This document shows positions 1 to 11,900 of a stretch of 64,000 bases of DNA, in pieces; the stretch's first letter is position 1; the number at the start of each line of letters is the position of its first letter. Source of the stretch: Rhexocercosporidium sp. MPI-PUGE-AT-0058 (taxonomy: Eukaryota > Ascomycota > Leotiomycetes > Helotiales). Under the pieces are notes generated by a model. The model was not told the DNA's origin. It saw nothing but the letters and a program-made list of their open reading frames with translations, and ran no database searches. The position numbers were made by a program, and so were the translations under genes. The DNA lies in NCBI GenBank assembly GCA_020746875.1, contig JAGTJL010000007.1:1860001-1924000 (forward strand), written 5' to 3'.

Positions 1-1
1 C

Positions 2-133
2 GATCCCGAGATGCTTTTGAAGCCAGTTGTTGATCCTCGCAGACATGAGATTGCGGCGGAAGATAATCTGGTGTGGTTTACGTTCTACGTTGTTGCCAGC
101 GGGGGGAAAGACCTCGCTTGCCACGAAAACTGA
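2..133 (+). CDS. Possible 3' end of an upstream gene (partial)
   Basis: A reading frame is open from base 2 and closes at a TGA at 131-133, giving about 43 residues beginning DPEMLLKPVVDP. It would be the last exon of a gene that starts before the window. No domain is recognised, and an open stretch of this length can occur by chance. The protein-like composition is the only support. Confidence 0.22.
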   Translation, partial: DPEMLLKPVVDPRRHEIAAEDNLVWFTFYVVASGGKDLACHEN

Positions 134-529
134 CCTCTTCTGTTAACATCTAGACGCCTCAATCGCCTCAGTAGCTATTGATGGGCGGATTTATAGCTCC
201 TCCTCGGACGATTCCAACGCCCTTGAAGTGCTCCCGAGCTGGTCAACCCATTGCTACGACCAGCAGAGGTTTTATGACCCTATTTATGTGTCCAGCACGC
301 AAGACTGGAATTTTTTACCTTCAATTCAGTTTTTTCGTGATTTACTCGCCGGCCGGGCGAGCTTGACCAGGTGTGTCGGTGGCTTTTTTGAACCATCACG
401 TGCTCCTCTAGAACATAATAGCCAGCCTCGTCATTTCCAGCATTCGATTCGGTTTCAAGCGGTTTCAATCTCTCAAATATTTTCTGGCCGCGTCTGCAGG
501 GACAAGAGACGTTGCATCGAAACGGGCAG
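134..529. other. Upstream region of the DUF6594 gene
   Basis: About 400 bases without a convincing gene, lying just before the DUF6594 start codon. Short overlapping frames exist on both strands but none has a recognisable product. It probably holds the promoter and 5' leader of the next gene. Confidence 0.4.
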
Positions 530-1612
530 ATGGCGCCGGGCTACTCGAAGCTGGCGACTTTCATGACTGAAAAGCACCACCCGATCATCAGGAAATATCA
601 ACATCTCGCGGCCCGCGACCTGCTTCTCTTACAGGCCGAGCTATGTCACTTAGACTACGAGTACGAAGCTGTTGTAAAGCAGAGTTCCACGTTCGGAGAC
701 GAGAGAAAGTCCTACGACCAAGACTGGTTGCTGATGCACACGGCTTCAACTCGGGGTTTTCCACCAGCGCAGTGGGAGATATCTCTTGCTACACGAGCCA
801 AACTACGGGAATATTGTGAGCTCGTAATCCTCGTTTCCCCTCAAATATTCTAAAGAATTATCTAATCCAGCATTTGGACAGACTCTGCCATCGCACAGTA
901 TTCCGAAATTGCATCTATCCGACAACCCAAGGATTCGGAACGGTCAATTTTGAATGAGTGGATCGGAAGCAAATCACTGGGAGGTGGATGTGGTTTTATC
1001 GGTCGAGATCTTGGTGGATATGAGCAGCCATCGGTATACGAAGCAGTGCACCACAGTGATCTTGCCATCCTCTCCGACAGTCATGGAGAAGGTGACTTGT
1101 TTACCAAGTTCATAAATGGTCCTCTTCTGGCATTCTACCATTACTTCCGCAGATATACAAGGGTATGTGGCTTTTTCTCTTCCCCAAACCCACCCCGAAG
1201 TTCAAATTGGGTTCTGCTCATTCTGATTCCAAGGCTACGCTTCCTATCGACCCAGAAAATCCATCAGTTGGGAATAATAGCAGCGGGCTCCACCACTACA
1301 ACCCTCGCCATGTTGAGACCGTTACAACTATTCTCGGAACCGTATTCTCTTCTCTAGCGCCTCTAGTGTCTATCATTGTTCTATCCTTTGTTCTCAATCC
1401 CAGAACGAGACTGGGGCTCGTTTGCGCTTTCACCGTGTTGTTTTCGTTTTCGTTGGCGATTGCTACCAAGGCCAGGCGTGTTGAGATTTTCGCTGCGACA
1501 GCTGCGTACGTGCCCTTCGAAAAAAAAAGCATTCTAAGTTGCGGTACTGACCAGTTGTAGATTCGCAAGTGTTCAGGTTGTTTTCATTGGGAGCTCTAAC
1601 TCAACTTTTTAG
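530..1612 (+). CDS. DUF6594 domain membrane protein, 4 exons
   Basis: Exons 530-815, 882-1162, 1234-1505 and 1561-1612 join in phase to a 296-residue protein. The N-terminus (GYSKLATFM, then ARDLLLLQAELCHLD) is the characteristic opening of fungal DUF6594 proteins, and the C-terminal third carries two to three hydrophobic segments (VSIIVLSFVLN, LVCAFTVLFSFSLAIA, FASVQVVFIGS), as usual for the family. All introns are GT-AG, 55-71 nt. The start is the ATG at 530 directly before the domain; an upstream in-frame TTG at 512 was not used. The biochemical role of DUF6594 is unknown; many fungal genomes carry several copies. Confidence is high for family membership and good for exon joins because total length divides by three and the tail matches the family pattern. 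Confidence 0.85.
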
Positions 1613-2428
1613 AGGTGTCAAGGGATGATTGATTTCCAGCGGATTATGGCATCGGAAGCTGCGAAAGATCTCTCACTTTTCTTTTTGCGCATGATTTCCC
1701 AGTTCAGGTGCCCACCCTGTATCTGCACTTCGCATGTATATTTAAAGTTGTGTTCTAGGCATCACCACATGTGTCAAACAAGGCGTTGCTGAGACGAAAT
1801 GACAACACGATGACACGAAGCTGGGTATTGAGGCCTCATTATTTTGCCGGGTGCAAGGGACAACATTCCGCATGTCTACCTCATGACTTATCAGGCCAGG
1901 TCCGGGCGAAGGCAGACCTGCAGGCGCTCAAGCCACAATGTTGAAGTTGGGCATCTCACTGGTCCACAACACAATCTCGGGGTTTCTGCCTCAGGCTGCA
2001 ATTATAACCTTGGGTGCTGATAAGGCTCTGAGATTATTTGTGTGAAGATCGGAAAAGACTATTTACAAGACATTGCGCATCGTCTGAATGGTGTTGGAAC
2101 TATTCCAGGTCAAGCAACGTGTATTGTAAGTTGGTCCAAGCGCCGGTCAATTCTAGCCAGGACCCAGGAAGGCTGTTCCGCATTGCTGAGTTCTTAACTA
2201 GGTACAATCAATCGTGTTTGTGGCTTGGACAGATGTGTTCAGCTCAACCCTGTTTGTATTAGCGGGAAAATAAGCCATGCATTGTGTCAACCGTTCAGCT
2301 CTCCGCCTCACAAGGCTCTGCAGAAGCTCCCCGAAATGCCCTTCTCAGTCAGTCCCATATAGTTCGAGCTGTGCCATACTCGATGGCCCTGAAGCCTTAT
2401 CTGCCATTGTTGATGTGTTGAGAAGACG
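1613..2428. other. Intergenic, no gene seen
   Basis: About 800 bases between two plus-strand genes. The longest frames are under 75 codons and have no recognisable motif. A C/T-rich stretch just before 2429 may belong to the leader of the next gene. Confidence 0.4.
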
Positions 2429-4200
2429 ATGAAGACATTCATACTCCGACTGTTGGGTCGTAACCCGAAAAAGAAAGAAGGGGTGAGTATCCAAAATAAC
2501 AGAACCACCAGTCCAGATCAAATACTAATAGTCTGCAGGGCCACTATAAGCTTCGAATTAAGGTATCTCGACCTCTAGACGATGATACGACGATGTCGTG
2601 GTGCACCGTCGAGGCAGAAGTCATGCCGGCGAGCGAGGGGCATTTTATGTCGCGCGAGTTCGCGGAGAACCTGGGGTTCGATATAACTGCATTGCTCGAG
2701 CATACGCCACTTGATGAGCTGGAATTCTGTATACATTGGAAGAACCTGAGCCGTGATCAAACGAGGACGAAGGATTATACACATATGGGAAAGTTTGGAA
2801 TTGGTGCGGGTCTCCGGTACGATATTGTTCTCGGACGAGACACTTGGGATCTCGAAGAATATCCAGATTCATACGAAGGAGCGGTGAAGATTGAGTCATC
2901 GAAGTCTCGGACCAACTCTTGGGTGAGCAAATTAAGCAGCAAAAGTCCATCTTGGGCTTCATCCCGCAACACCCTACGAAGAGCGACCAGCTCTAAACGA
3001 GGCTCTATTTATCGACACGGTACGGGAGACCTGGAACAGAACAAGCCTCGTTCTCATGCGTTTGCTCGTGATGAAACTTGTATGCCAGCCATGAAAAATA
3101 TAATACTTGATGCGACTGATACAGCAGTTGCCACAGTGGCAAATTGCCACTCTGATACGACCGCATCTTTGGAAAACAACGGAATAGAGCGAGTCCGACC
3201 GAAAGGCACCGGTGAAGCTTTGCGTCAGCGGGGCGAACACCGGGCAGTCTTTGAAACGTCAGATGGACCAATTGAAAAAGATTTCGAACCCGTTACAAAA
3301 GGTGCCGAATCGCTTCATTTAGATCTGTTGAGGTCTCCAGAAGCAACAGGTGCATTGTCTTCGGCTACGGTGTACCGTGATTTTAGCTTGACAGGAGGAA
3401 GACCCATCTCACCAGCATCTCCCGCAGAAATGGCCGACACTGGGACTATGACACGTGCTGAAATGGACGCTTTGCACGTAGAAATTCGAATTGGAAGTGG
3501 ACAAAATGACCTTCCCTCAATCATCCCGTCCGATCATCGGGACAACCTCACACGGCCCTGTACCCCCCCACAAAGAGCATCGAATGTAGCTCGTTCCGTG
3601 GGTTCAGACTATACTCGGAGTCCTCAACCTCGATACGATTGGAACCAGTCACAATCCGGCTCAAATTCTGTGAAATCGGAGTCAACGGGGTTTGCAGATA
3701 CGAACTTGGCTTTTGCTAGCCAGCCGCGAAACAAGAATGGAGATATGGTCAAGAAACGCATTGTTCACGAGTGCTCAAGACTATCTCCAGAGTATGTTTC
3801 AGGACAGAACTTCAACTCACCAGTAACGACAGCACACCCTTACCAAGTTGCGGTCGAAAAACGATTGTTAACACCCATTACCTTGGGCGCACATTTAGAT
3901 GTAAACGACCTGCACCCCCAAGACCTGGCTGCAGATTCTGGAAAGGCATCCGAAGAAACATCACCAAAGCTAGGATCGGGTCATGAGAACCGGCCCAAGA
4001 AATCTCGTAGGGCAGCCGATTTGATAAGCCCTAGACGAGTTGCACCATCGCCTTCGGAGAATGGAGAGGATCGGTCCGCGGAAATACAGAAAAAGGGTAC
4101 TCATTGGACCTGGGATGAGCATGCCAATGCACATTTTCATGTTGATTCCGATACACAGTCGATGATCTGGTACGAGGATTCAGACTCGGAAGATTTATAA
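2429..4200 (+). CDS. Uncharacterised protein with retropepsin-like N-terminal region, 2 exons
   Basis: Exon 1 (2429-2482) and exon 2 (2539-4200) join in phase 0 across a 56-nt GTGAGT...CTGCAG intron containing a TACTAAT-like branch point, giving 571 residues. Residues 1-20 are basic. Roughly residues 20-130 contain HFMSREFAENLGF and, later, YDIVLGRDTW, a spacing reminiscent of the flap/substrate part and the 'ILG' strand of retropepsin-fold domains. The catalytic DTG/DSG that should precede the first motif is not present (MPASEG occupies the place), so proteolytic activity is not expected. The remaining 440 residues are low-complexity, rich in Ser, Pro, Glu and Arg, and end in an acidic tail (YEDSDSEDL). 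I do not recognise a named family; the retropepsin link is inference from two short motifs. Confidence 0.75.
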
Positions 4201-6681
4201 CACTCGGATGTTTTCTAAGCAGGCGTTCCGGGGGAGAACTCCTAGCTATGTCTTCACTTGACAACACTGGCAGGGGCCAGCTATCTTCGTCTCCCTCACT
4301 GGAAAGGCAAAAGCTCTCTCATTCTGGAACATTCCTGATTGTGTCGCTAGAACCCTACAGTCTGGTCACTGACCACTATCGTAGATTGCTGAGCCGTTCA
4401 ACGGCATCTGCACTCTCAGAATTTGTACATAATTATCGGCTAGGCATTTTAATACTTTCAAAGGCTCTTTGACACTCGTTTGAGCCGGATCTCGAAGTCG
4501 CCTGATCAGCAAACCTTCTTACCTGGGCATGAACAACACGCAGAGCCGTGGTTCTAGTGCGAGTTTGTATGCATTGCCAGTTTTTCTGGGTGTCTCAACT
4601 TCCTGCAACTTGCTGAAAGATCCCACACTAGCCACTAGGGTAGATTGAATCCATGTGCGTCATATAAGCCGCCCTTGACCAAATACCAGGAGTCATTATG
4701 ATGGCAAAAGTAGCAGTCTTAGTCGGCTAGAAATGTGATTGCAGATCAAGAGATATTTGGCACGCGAGGAAATGATTTTCTGAAGGAAATTCAATGGAAG
4801 GAACCAATCACGCACTTGCATCCCCATGACAACAGTTGTTGTAAAAACAGTTTTGCATTCCCGGTCATACGTGAATAATGTGATGTTTGAAAGCGCCAAA
4901 GTCCTCTACAGAACGCTGTCATGGGCAAGCGTAAGTTTCGCTATAATTCAAAGAATATGCTATTTCTTCACTCATCAAGTACCCGTTTTATATATTTACC
5001 AGTCTGCGGTTCGCATAGTCAATGTGAGCAAGAAGAACCAGCGGCAGCCAAAGCTCTGGGATATCCTCTAATTTCGTCATAAGTAAAGCAGCTTCCCACG
5101 TTGGCACCACCTGGGATTGACATAAGGTCAGTAAGTTCTCTTGAACTCGACCCCGAAAGACTACACATGATTATTACTCGATCGGTCAAGGAAACAAGAG
5201 CATGGAAACTGTACTGAATGTAGTGTCTGCCGGAATAGGATCTATGTTTCTGTTTCATTAACCAGACCTGGCAGCGTCATAGTGAGAATTATCTTCTCAC
5301 CAGTGCACATATCCAGGAACCTGTCAACCCATCTATTCGTCTTCAGTCCTAGTTGTTCATGCTCGTTCTTGAACAGATAGAACATCACTAGTTACCTGTC
5401 GCTATGGCAGTATAAAATACACTCGCAAGTTGGAGCTAATTTCAAGGATGTACTGGTGAGATGATTTCGGGACTCTGTTGCTGACCTGCAAGGCTTCAGT
5501 CACTATATAAGCGGTTTTCAGACTCTCCTTGCAGAACTCGTAGACCGAGGTCAGAATTGAGAAGGAATCTGCAAAAGCAGAGGTGAAGGTATTTGAATAG
5601 GCTGACATACTATCTCTCGGGATGTTTCCCGCAAACGGCTCAATACTCTTGCTCCGCTCGACCACCAGACTTAGTTTGAAACCTCCATTGGAAATCGCGC
5701 GAGGTTGCCTGACACCTTGAAATATTTTCAGGGTGCTGATGAGAGCTTTCTAACTGTCAGCTGAACTCGGCGGGTGCTTGAATTGCTTAGAAATCAGCTG
5801 GAACGCAACTTACCTTTGGCTGGGATGACTGAAATGAGATGCTCCCTATAAGGTTCGTGATCTTGAAGTTTGCCGTGGAGTCTGACTGTGTTGTGTTAGA
5901 GACAGATGTTCGCACGAACTTGCGACGTACTCACAGCTATTGCGGCGCAGAGACATGGCTTGTTTTGCATCTCTGGATTCTCCAACCCTGCACCTGTGTG
6001 TTCTAGGCCCTCTAAGGAATGGCTTTAGTCCGTCAAAGAGCTAGGCTAGTATGTTGGTCCGGCTACTTGTGATTACCCAATCAAACTATCGCTTAAACTT
6101 GAGAGGAGAAGGTACCAAATGCATTCCTCAGCACTCTGGGGTGAGTTCACTCACTGTGTTGTTCATTATTCTGTTTTAGTTCAATATCTCCTTTTGTCGC
6201 AGAGAAATAATCACATCGGATAAATTCTAGCGCCGCGGAAATTCTCACAAACCATGCGTGACAACTAAAAATGAGTTCAACCGTGTGAGCCATGGGACAA
6301 TGTAAACAAACACATCAGTAGCTGGGTAAGAGAGGCAGGATACCAGCAACAAAAATCACAAGTATTGATGGTCTACTGAAATTCTTGCTGAAAACATGAA
6401 TGTCATTGTTCTCGCAATTGTTTGCGATTCAGAGCTCTCTGAAAGAAAATTGGTTTTCTTTCTCTCTAATGGATTCGCGTATTGAGAGTACTTGCCTAAC
6501 CAAATTTTATTATTCCCATGACCTCAGCCCCTCGAACTTCAGAAGAATATCTTGGTTACACGAAGCTAAGGTTTGGTCAATGTTTGGACAGTACATTCAC
6601 TGGATCTCTCTCTGCGAGAGCGTACGCTGATAATTCTTTTTAGATAGTCATCACGAACGTTGACCAAAGATAAAAGTCCAA
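4201..6681. other. Long intergenic stretch, no supported gene
   Basis: About 2.5 kb with only short frames (the longest about 87 codons on the minus strand and 81 on the plus strand), none with a domain or a consistent intron chain. I see no transposon ends. It may contain a degraded gene or non-coding transcript, but nothing in it can be named. Confidence 0.4.
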
Positions 6682-7575
6682 ATGCGCCTCAGCAGTGTAA
6701 TGACCACAGTTTTGGAGCTTTCACTATCGCAAACGAGTTCTGTTTGGCGTTCGGATACAGACTTCTTTACTGTGCCAAAAAATCAGTCTCAAGATGACTT
6801 AGACGAATGGGAAAACCCTCGAGTAGTGTTCGAGTTGAGACAGGTTGGATTCCTTGGTGATTACAAGCAACCTTTGCTTGGTGAGTAGAACTGCTTAGCA
6901 GCTTTTTCGATTCCGCGAATCTGGGTTAGCTAAGTTCACTGCAGATACCGAGGCTGTGAAGGTTAACGTAGCTTCGTATAGACCCTTGGTAGAAGACTCC
7001 GATGCAGACAGCCAAGAGGGCATGCTAGAAATTGAGATGGACCCGCCAAATCGCCCCCAGGGTAATTTTGTAGTAAATACTACCAGTGATGACGATGAAA
7101 ATGCCGATTGTAGTGTGGATGATGAAGGCGATTCGAACATTAGGTTGTGATAGGGCTTCTTCCGTATGCAACTTCAAGCCGTTACTTCGTATGTTGACTT
7201 AAAAGTCTAACGGCGTACAAATACTCGGTCATACCAATGATCACCAAATATTTAATCCCTACTCAAGGGGACGAAGGGTACGATACAGACCAAGGAAGTG
7301 AAGGATCGGATGGTGACGGCGGCCATGACGGCCCAGGAACCGGTTCAGAAATCGATGAAATCGATGAAAGCCAACGCTTCTACACTAGCTCAGACGCACT
7401 CATGCATGAGAGCCCTCGAATTGAGCCACAAGAGGATACACTTGAATACCCTTCCAAGATTGGGTCGCGATTTCAAAGAGCTGGGTTATTCTACCCGATC
7501 CCGGCCGTCAACTACCAGCCAGGATTGAACTATTTCAAGAAAGAGCTTAAGAAAGCATGTCGAGATTTCCACTAG
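6682..7575 (+). CDS. Acidic uncharacterised protein, 2 or 3 exons
   Basis: Exon 1 is 6682-6880 and exon 2 begins at 6945 after a clear GTGAGT...CTGCAG intron; they join in phase (GEVKV-type junction, residues LLGDTEAV). Exon 2 read alone stops at 7148-7150, giving 134 residues. A third exon from 7206 to 7575 can be joined in phase through a weaker donor at 7144 or 7147 and an AAAAG acceptor ending at 7205, giving about 255 residues. The third exon is favoured because both halves are strongly acidic (SDDDENADCSVDDEGDS in exon 2; GDEGYDTDQGSEGSDGDGG in exon 3). The function is not recognised. The same frame stays open for 87 codons past the TAG at 7573-7575, to 7836. Confidence 0.5.
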
Positions 7576-7836
7576 TTGGATGGATGCCACGCAGTAAAGA
7601 TAGCAGGCAGCTTCTTGAAATGGATGCTGAATAAAATGGGTGCGATGATGTCTTTGATTCACAACGATCCTGTCAAGCCTACGTATGGCTCAGCAGGCGC
7701 TTATCCGGCGTGGAAGAGACAGCATGACTCCGCAGCTGCTGAGCAAAATAGACCAGATGCAAAAAGCTTCTTCAGTGCTTCCGCTGCTATAGATACTGCT
7801 GTACAGAGCTCTCCGGAGGATTATTGCGCCGAATAA

Positions 7837-8605
7837 ATTGTGGTCGAGTAGAGGCATAGAAGTACGATTCTCTTGGCCTCTTGGCATCGATGAAAACCAA
7901 ATCTTTGATTGGAACACTTGACAATTCCACATGTTAGTGGGGCTATAGGAGTCTAAAAGCTTTGCATTCCTGTAGATACATGACCGTTTGCGAGACTAAG
8001 CATGCTTTCTCCATTCAAATTCAATGAGGTGCCCATGTCCGAAGAATTCAAGATGACTTTGACATGATATAAACGTGCTCGCTGGATCAGCCCCGTACTT
8101 CGTGAGATCAAAATTACTTACTAAGATGATGAAATAACCACTTTCTATTCAATATTAAAACCTCGAGATGATGGCTGCGACACACTAATCAAAACCACAT
8201 CTGTTTCTTCGGCCCCCGTTGTGCTGTGCCTCCAGATTCTCGCTACTCCCTTTAGCCTAAACATGGATATCGGCTGCCTGGTACGTTAGGAATGTAATGT
8301 GACACGCCTCCAAATCCTCGCTCCAATGTTGAATGGAGAAACTCCAGCCCCTGCAGCACATCCAAATATTGGGGGTTTTGGTGGAGGCTGTGTACTAGGT
8401 CTTCATACACGAAGAAAACAAAGGACCACCGAACCAGGCAGACGTCTAATGTTCGGAGAGCAAGAGGGGTTTATATATCTCCTTCAATTCTAAGCTTTGG
8501 AACTTGGCAGCTTCTCCACATATACTTCATCATAGCAGTTACTGTTCTCTTATCAACATCGTCACTTCGCAAAAGCACCCACACCCAACCCCACCAAACC
8601 TCAAC
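7837..8605. other. Intergenic, no gene seen
   Basis: About 770 bases with no domain-bearing frame. The final 100 bases are C-rich and pyrimidine-rich (CACCCAACCCCACCAAACC just before 8606), typical of a fungal 5' leader for the small gene that follows. Confidence 0.4.
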
Positions 8606-8966
8606 ATGTGCTTCGGTAGCAAAGCCAACCCCGAAATCCAGCACGGCGTAAGCCAAGACATCCCGATCCGGACCGTTGACAAGGCTCGTCTTGACAAAGA
8701 AAGAGAAGAGGCGGATCTACCCGTGCAGTATGGATGGAAGGGGGCTCTTGGCAGCACACCACGGGCACGGAGCAGGGCAGTCCAGAAGGCATTGACCGAG
8801 AAGCGAAAGAGAGACGCTTGTCCCTCGTGAGTTTTGATTTCCCCCCTTGTCGAACTCGAATGGGGTTGTAGCAGCAGCTGACAGTCTCAACAGCAGACAG
8901 ATTGTGGGTATTCAAGGCACTAGTAATTTCGCAACTGGCGGCATGGGGGGCATTGGAGCTTTCTGA
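8606..8966 (+). CDS. Small conserved-looking protein, 2 exons
   Basis: The ATG at 8606 opens a frame beginning MCFGSKANPEIQHG. A GTGAGT donor at 8827 and an acceptor ending at 8896 join it in phase 2 to a second exon ending at the TGA 8964-8966; the predicted product is 96 residues and ends in a glycine-rich tail (ATGGMGGIGAF). The N-terminal half is charged, with many Lys, Arg, Asp and Glu. Branch point GCTGAC precedes the acceptor. The acceptor is a tandem CAG-CAG, so a 97-residue isoform is possible. No family is recognised. The cysteine at position 2 could be a lipidation site, but this is speculation. The matched splice phases and the leader favour a real gene. Confidence 0.6.
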
Positions 8967-11900
8967 GGGCATGGAGTTGGAGATCGTGGAGATTCTGGAG
9001 TGCGATGAGAGAGTTTTCCTTGGGATGAGGCTGATGTCCAATTTGATGATTTAGCTTGTCAGTCACTTCGCTTTCGATTCAATGTGATGCTGTTCTATCT
9101 TTCTGAGCTGAGAAATCTCACTTCGTCATTTCTTCATCCATCACTCCTCGTCGGAAGCAAGCGAGCGATACCATTCCTGACTTCGGGTCCTTAATCCCAT
9201 GAGAGAAGTAGTTCGGCAGAGTGATGCATCCGATAGAAGTTATCAACACCACTCCTCTTATTCCCTCAGAGAGCTGCCTGAATCTAGTTAGTCATAGCGA
9301 ATACATTTCCTTCCTCACCAACACACCCATAAAAAGCACTTGCACCCCAAAAAAGACCAGCACACGCTCCCAACACGGCCTAAACGGCATATTAAACCTG
9401 CCCTTCACAAATTTCAACTCCCTAGTCGCGCTAGAATACAACACAATAAGCAAAAAGTAGCGGATACAACAACCGCATTAATCCAAGATCAAATATGGCT
9501 CAAAAATAACCGCTGCGAGAATGGCGTTGTATGTCCAAGAAGGTATGAGCTAAGTAACGAAACGTCTATTGTTACTGAGCTATGCGAGGCTGTCGAAGAA
9601 CTCGAATTGCGAACTCTCCCCTCCTTGGGTTGATAAACGAGCTGTGGGTCCTAAAATGGAGGGGGTGGTGAAGAGGATGAATTTCGCTGTTGTTATGCCC
9701 GCGTCGATGTCGCAGCACATGAGGCGGGTAATGTTGTCCAGAGCCGCGAGTAAAGGAAATGCGGTCACTTGAAGAAGTTCGAGGTCTAATTTAAGTCTTC
9801 TACGGCTGTTTCATGCGCATTTTGCGTTGGCGATTGGGGATATCGTTGCTGATTAGGTGAGGAGCAACCAGCTAAGGTATATGTCTGGAGCGTAGAGAAT
9901 TGATATTTGAGATTCATCTGCAGACATTGCAGCTTGTGTTTGCTCGAATGTCATGCATCGTTCTGGGTCTTCCGTGTTCAATGGCCGGGTAGCCACGATC
10001 CAGATGTTGGAGACGAATTTCTCCCACATAAGGCCCCAGACTGACGGCTCCCGAGCTTGGGAGTTAGTAGCAGAAGGAGATTTCTGAGAATAATAGGTGT
10101 GGAGCAGTAAAGCACGACGGAATCAGAGTGGAAGAATGCTGGTGGGTGGGAGATGGCAAATCTAAGTCCGCAACCGGTGCTGTGGGCGGTATTGCTACTA
10201 TTCATACTCTGTGGAGCTGGCATCGAGCCACTGACCGTGTATTTGGATCGGCCTCTGCGATTGAAGTTGCTAAGTGGAAGGGTGTTGGAAGGGTGTGTGT
10301 GGCTGGATGATCGACGTTGATGGCGGTCTTGGGAGTAGGTTTTGGATCGGCTGTGAAGAGCGAGGTCCGTATGTCCGTATGAGCTGCTCGAAGCCTCCGC
10401 TAGCGGCGGGCATCTCGCTGAGACTGCAGATGGTATTCATGTGCAAGAGAAAGTCTATTGCTTTAAGTACAACCTGAGATACGTGTATGGTTGGCAGGGC
10501 AAGTCCCCAAATCCAGATCAGAAAAGTCCCAGGGACTAAGACTAGTAGCTCTTGGTTGGAACCAAGAAATCTGGAGCGGATGAGATGACGCTTCGAATCC
10601 AACATAAGCTCTAATGTGGTTGACAGACAGCCCGCTGTGATGATCCCATCCGATCTACGATGGTGAGAAGACCGCAGCTTGGCTGATACCTGAGCCACTT
10701 GCGATTTAGTAATGAGCTCCATCTCAACTACAAGGAAGTATGCTGAAATTTTCATACATTGGGCAATGGTAAGCTGAATGACGTACAAAGAGAGAGTGTT
10801 GTAAGTGAAGCTCAATGTAGCAAAAGAAAATGTGACATTGCTCAGAATTTGGAACAGAAAAGGTAGAAAACGTAAGAAATAGTGCCACTCGTACTAAAGT
10901 GCTGAGTACACCCAAACATTATAGAGGCTCATGAGAAATTGCAGTGACAACAGCTAGTATAACATTCTGAGTCAAAATGAATTTGACCACCCGTCTCGGT
11001 CCTCCTTGACAGCCCTACGCGCCTGACTCACTGGTCCAATCGGTTCCAAGCCAGGGAACAACAGGATGATCCAAGAACAAAATTTAGAGCCGAGAACATC
11101 CAATTGGGCATGTAGAAAGTTGTCGAATCGAGTCCCAAGACCGCGTAAGGCTGGACGCTGTTGTGAGGCGTCTACATTGCATAGTTGAGATGCATGAAGT
11201 TGAAACTCCTGAAGTGGCGTCCCTCAGTCAAGTCACAAACCATATATTGCGGCAAGTAGTAAAGGGACGTACGCTTTTTTTTTGAAAGATCTTGCCGCCA
11301 GAGCTTGTGCACGTCTTTTGTTCTTCAAGAGATGGAGGCTGCTCTTGGCTTCCTTGGGCGACGAGGGAGGTCTAAGGAAACTCTTGGAGGAAACGAAGAG
11401 CAAGGGTAAGGTGAGACTGCCATTCAGGGCATTGCGCAGCTCAGCATCGTGCAATCAAATATACAGGTCTCTGGAACGAAGTATTGGCTGGAATCTCTCA
11501 TCTGAACATTGGACGAAAGGCTGGGCGATCCTCGAACTCTGCTAGAACCTCTTAGACTATCGTGTCTGAGGCGAGGAGAACATGCTCGCGAGGCCAATAG
11601 ACCCTCATTCTAGATTGGTCTGTCCTAACAAGGAAATGTGGTTTCCCTCGAGTCAGTAGGAACATGTGATCAGTCATGTCGCAATTCTTACCGTGGAAAG
11701 ACTGTCAGATTGACTCGAGTTTCCTCATATCGAGTGGCCTTTCTCCGTCCTAAGATGTAGCCAAACATTCCTATGGGATCTATGAGTTTCCCCTAACTCT
11801 TGGTTTGCGACTTTCCAGACATAGCTTTCCCCGTACGGCTATTCGAAGTGATCGGCCCCGAACTGATGTGGCCGATTGCTGGCAACCTTCATCGTAGTTT

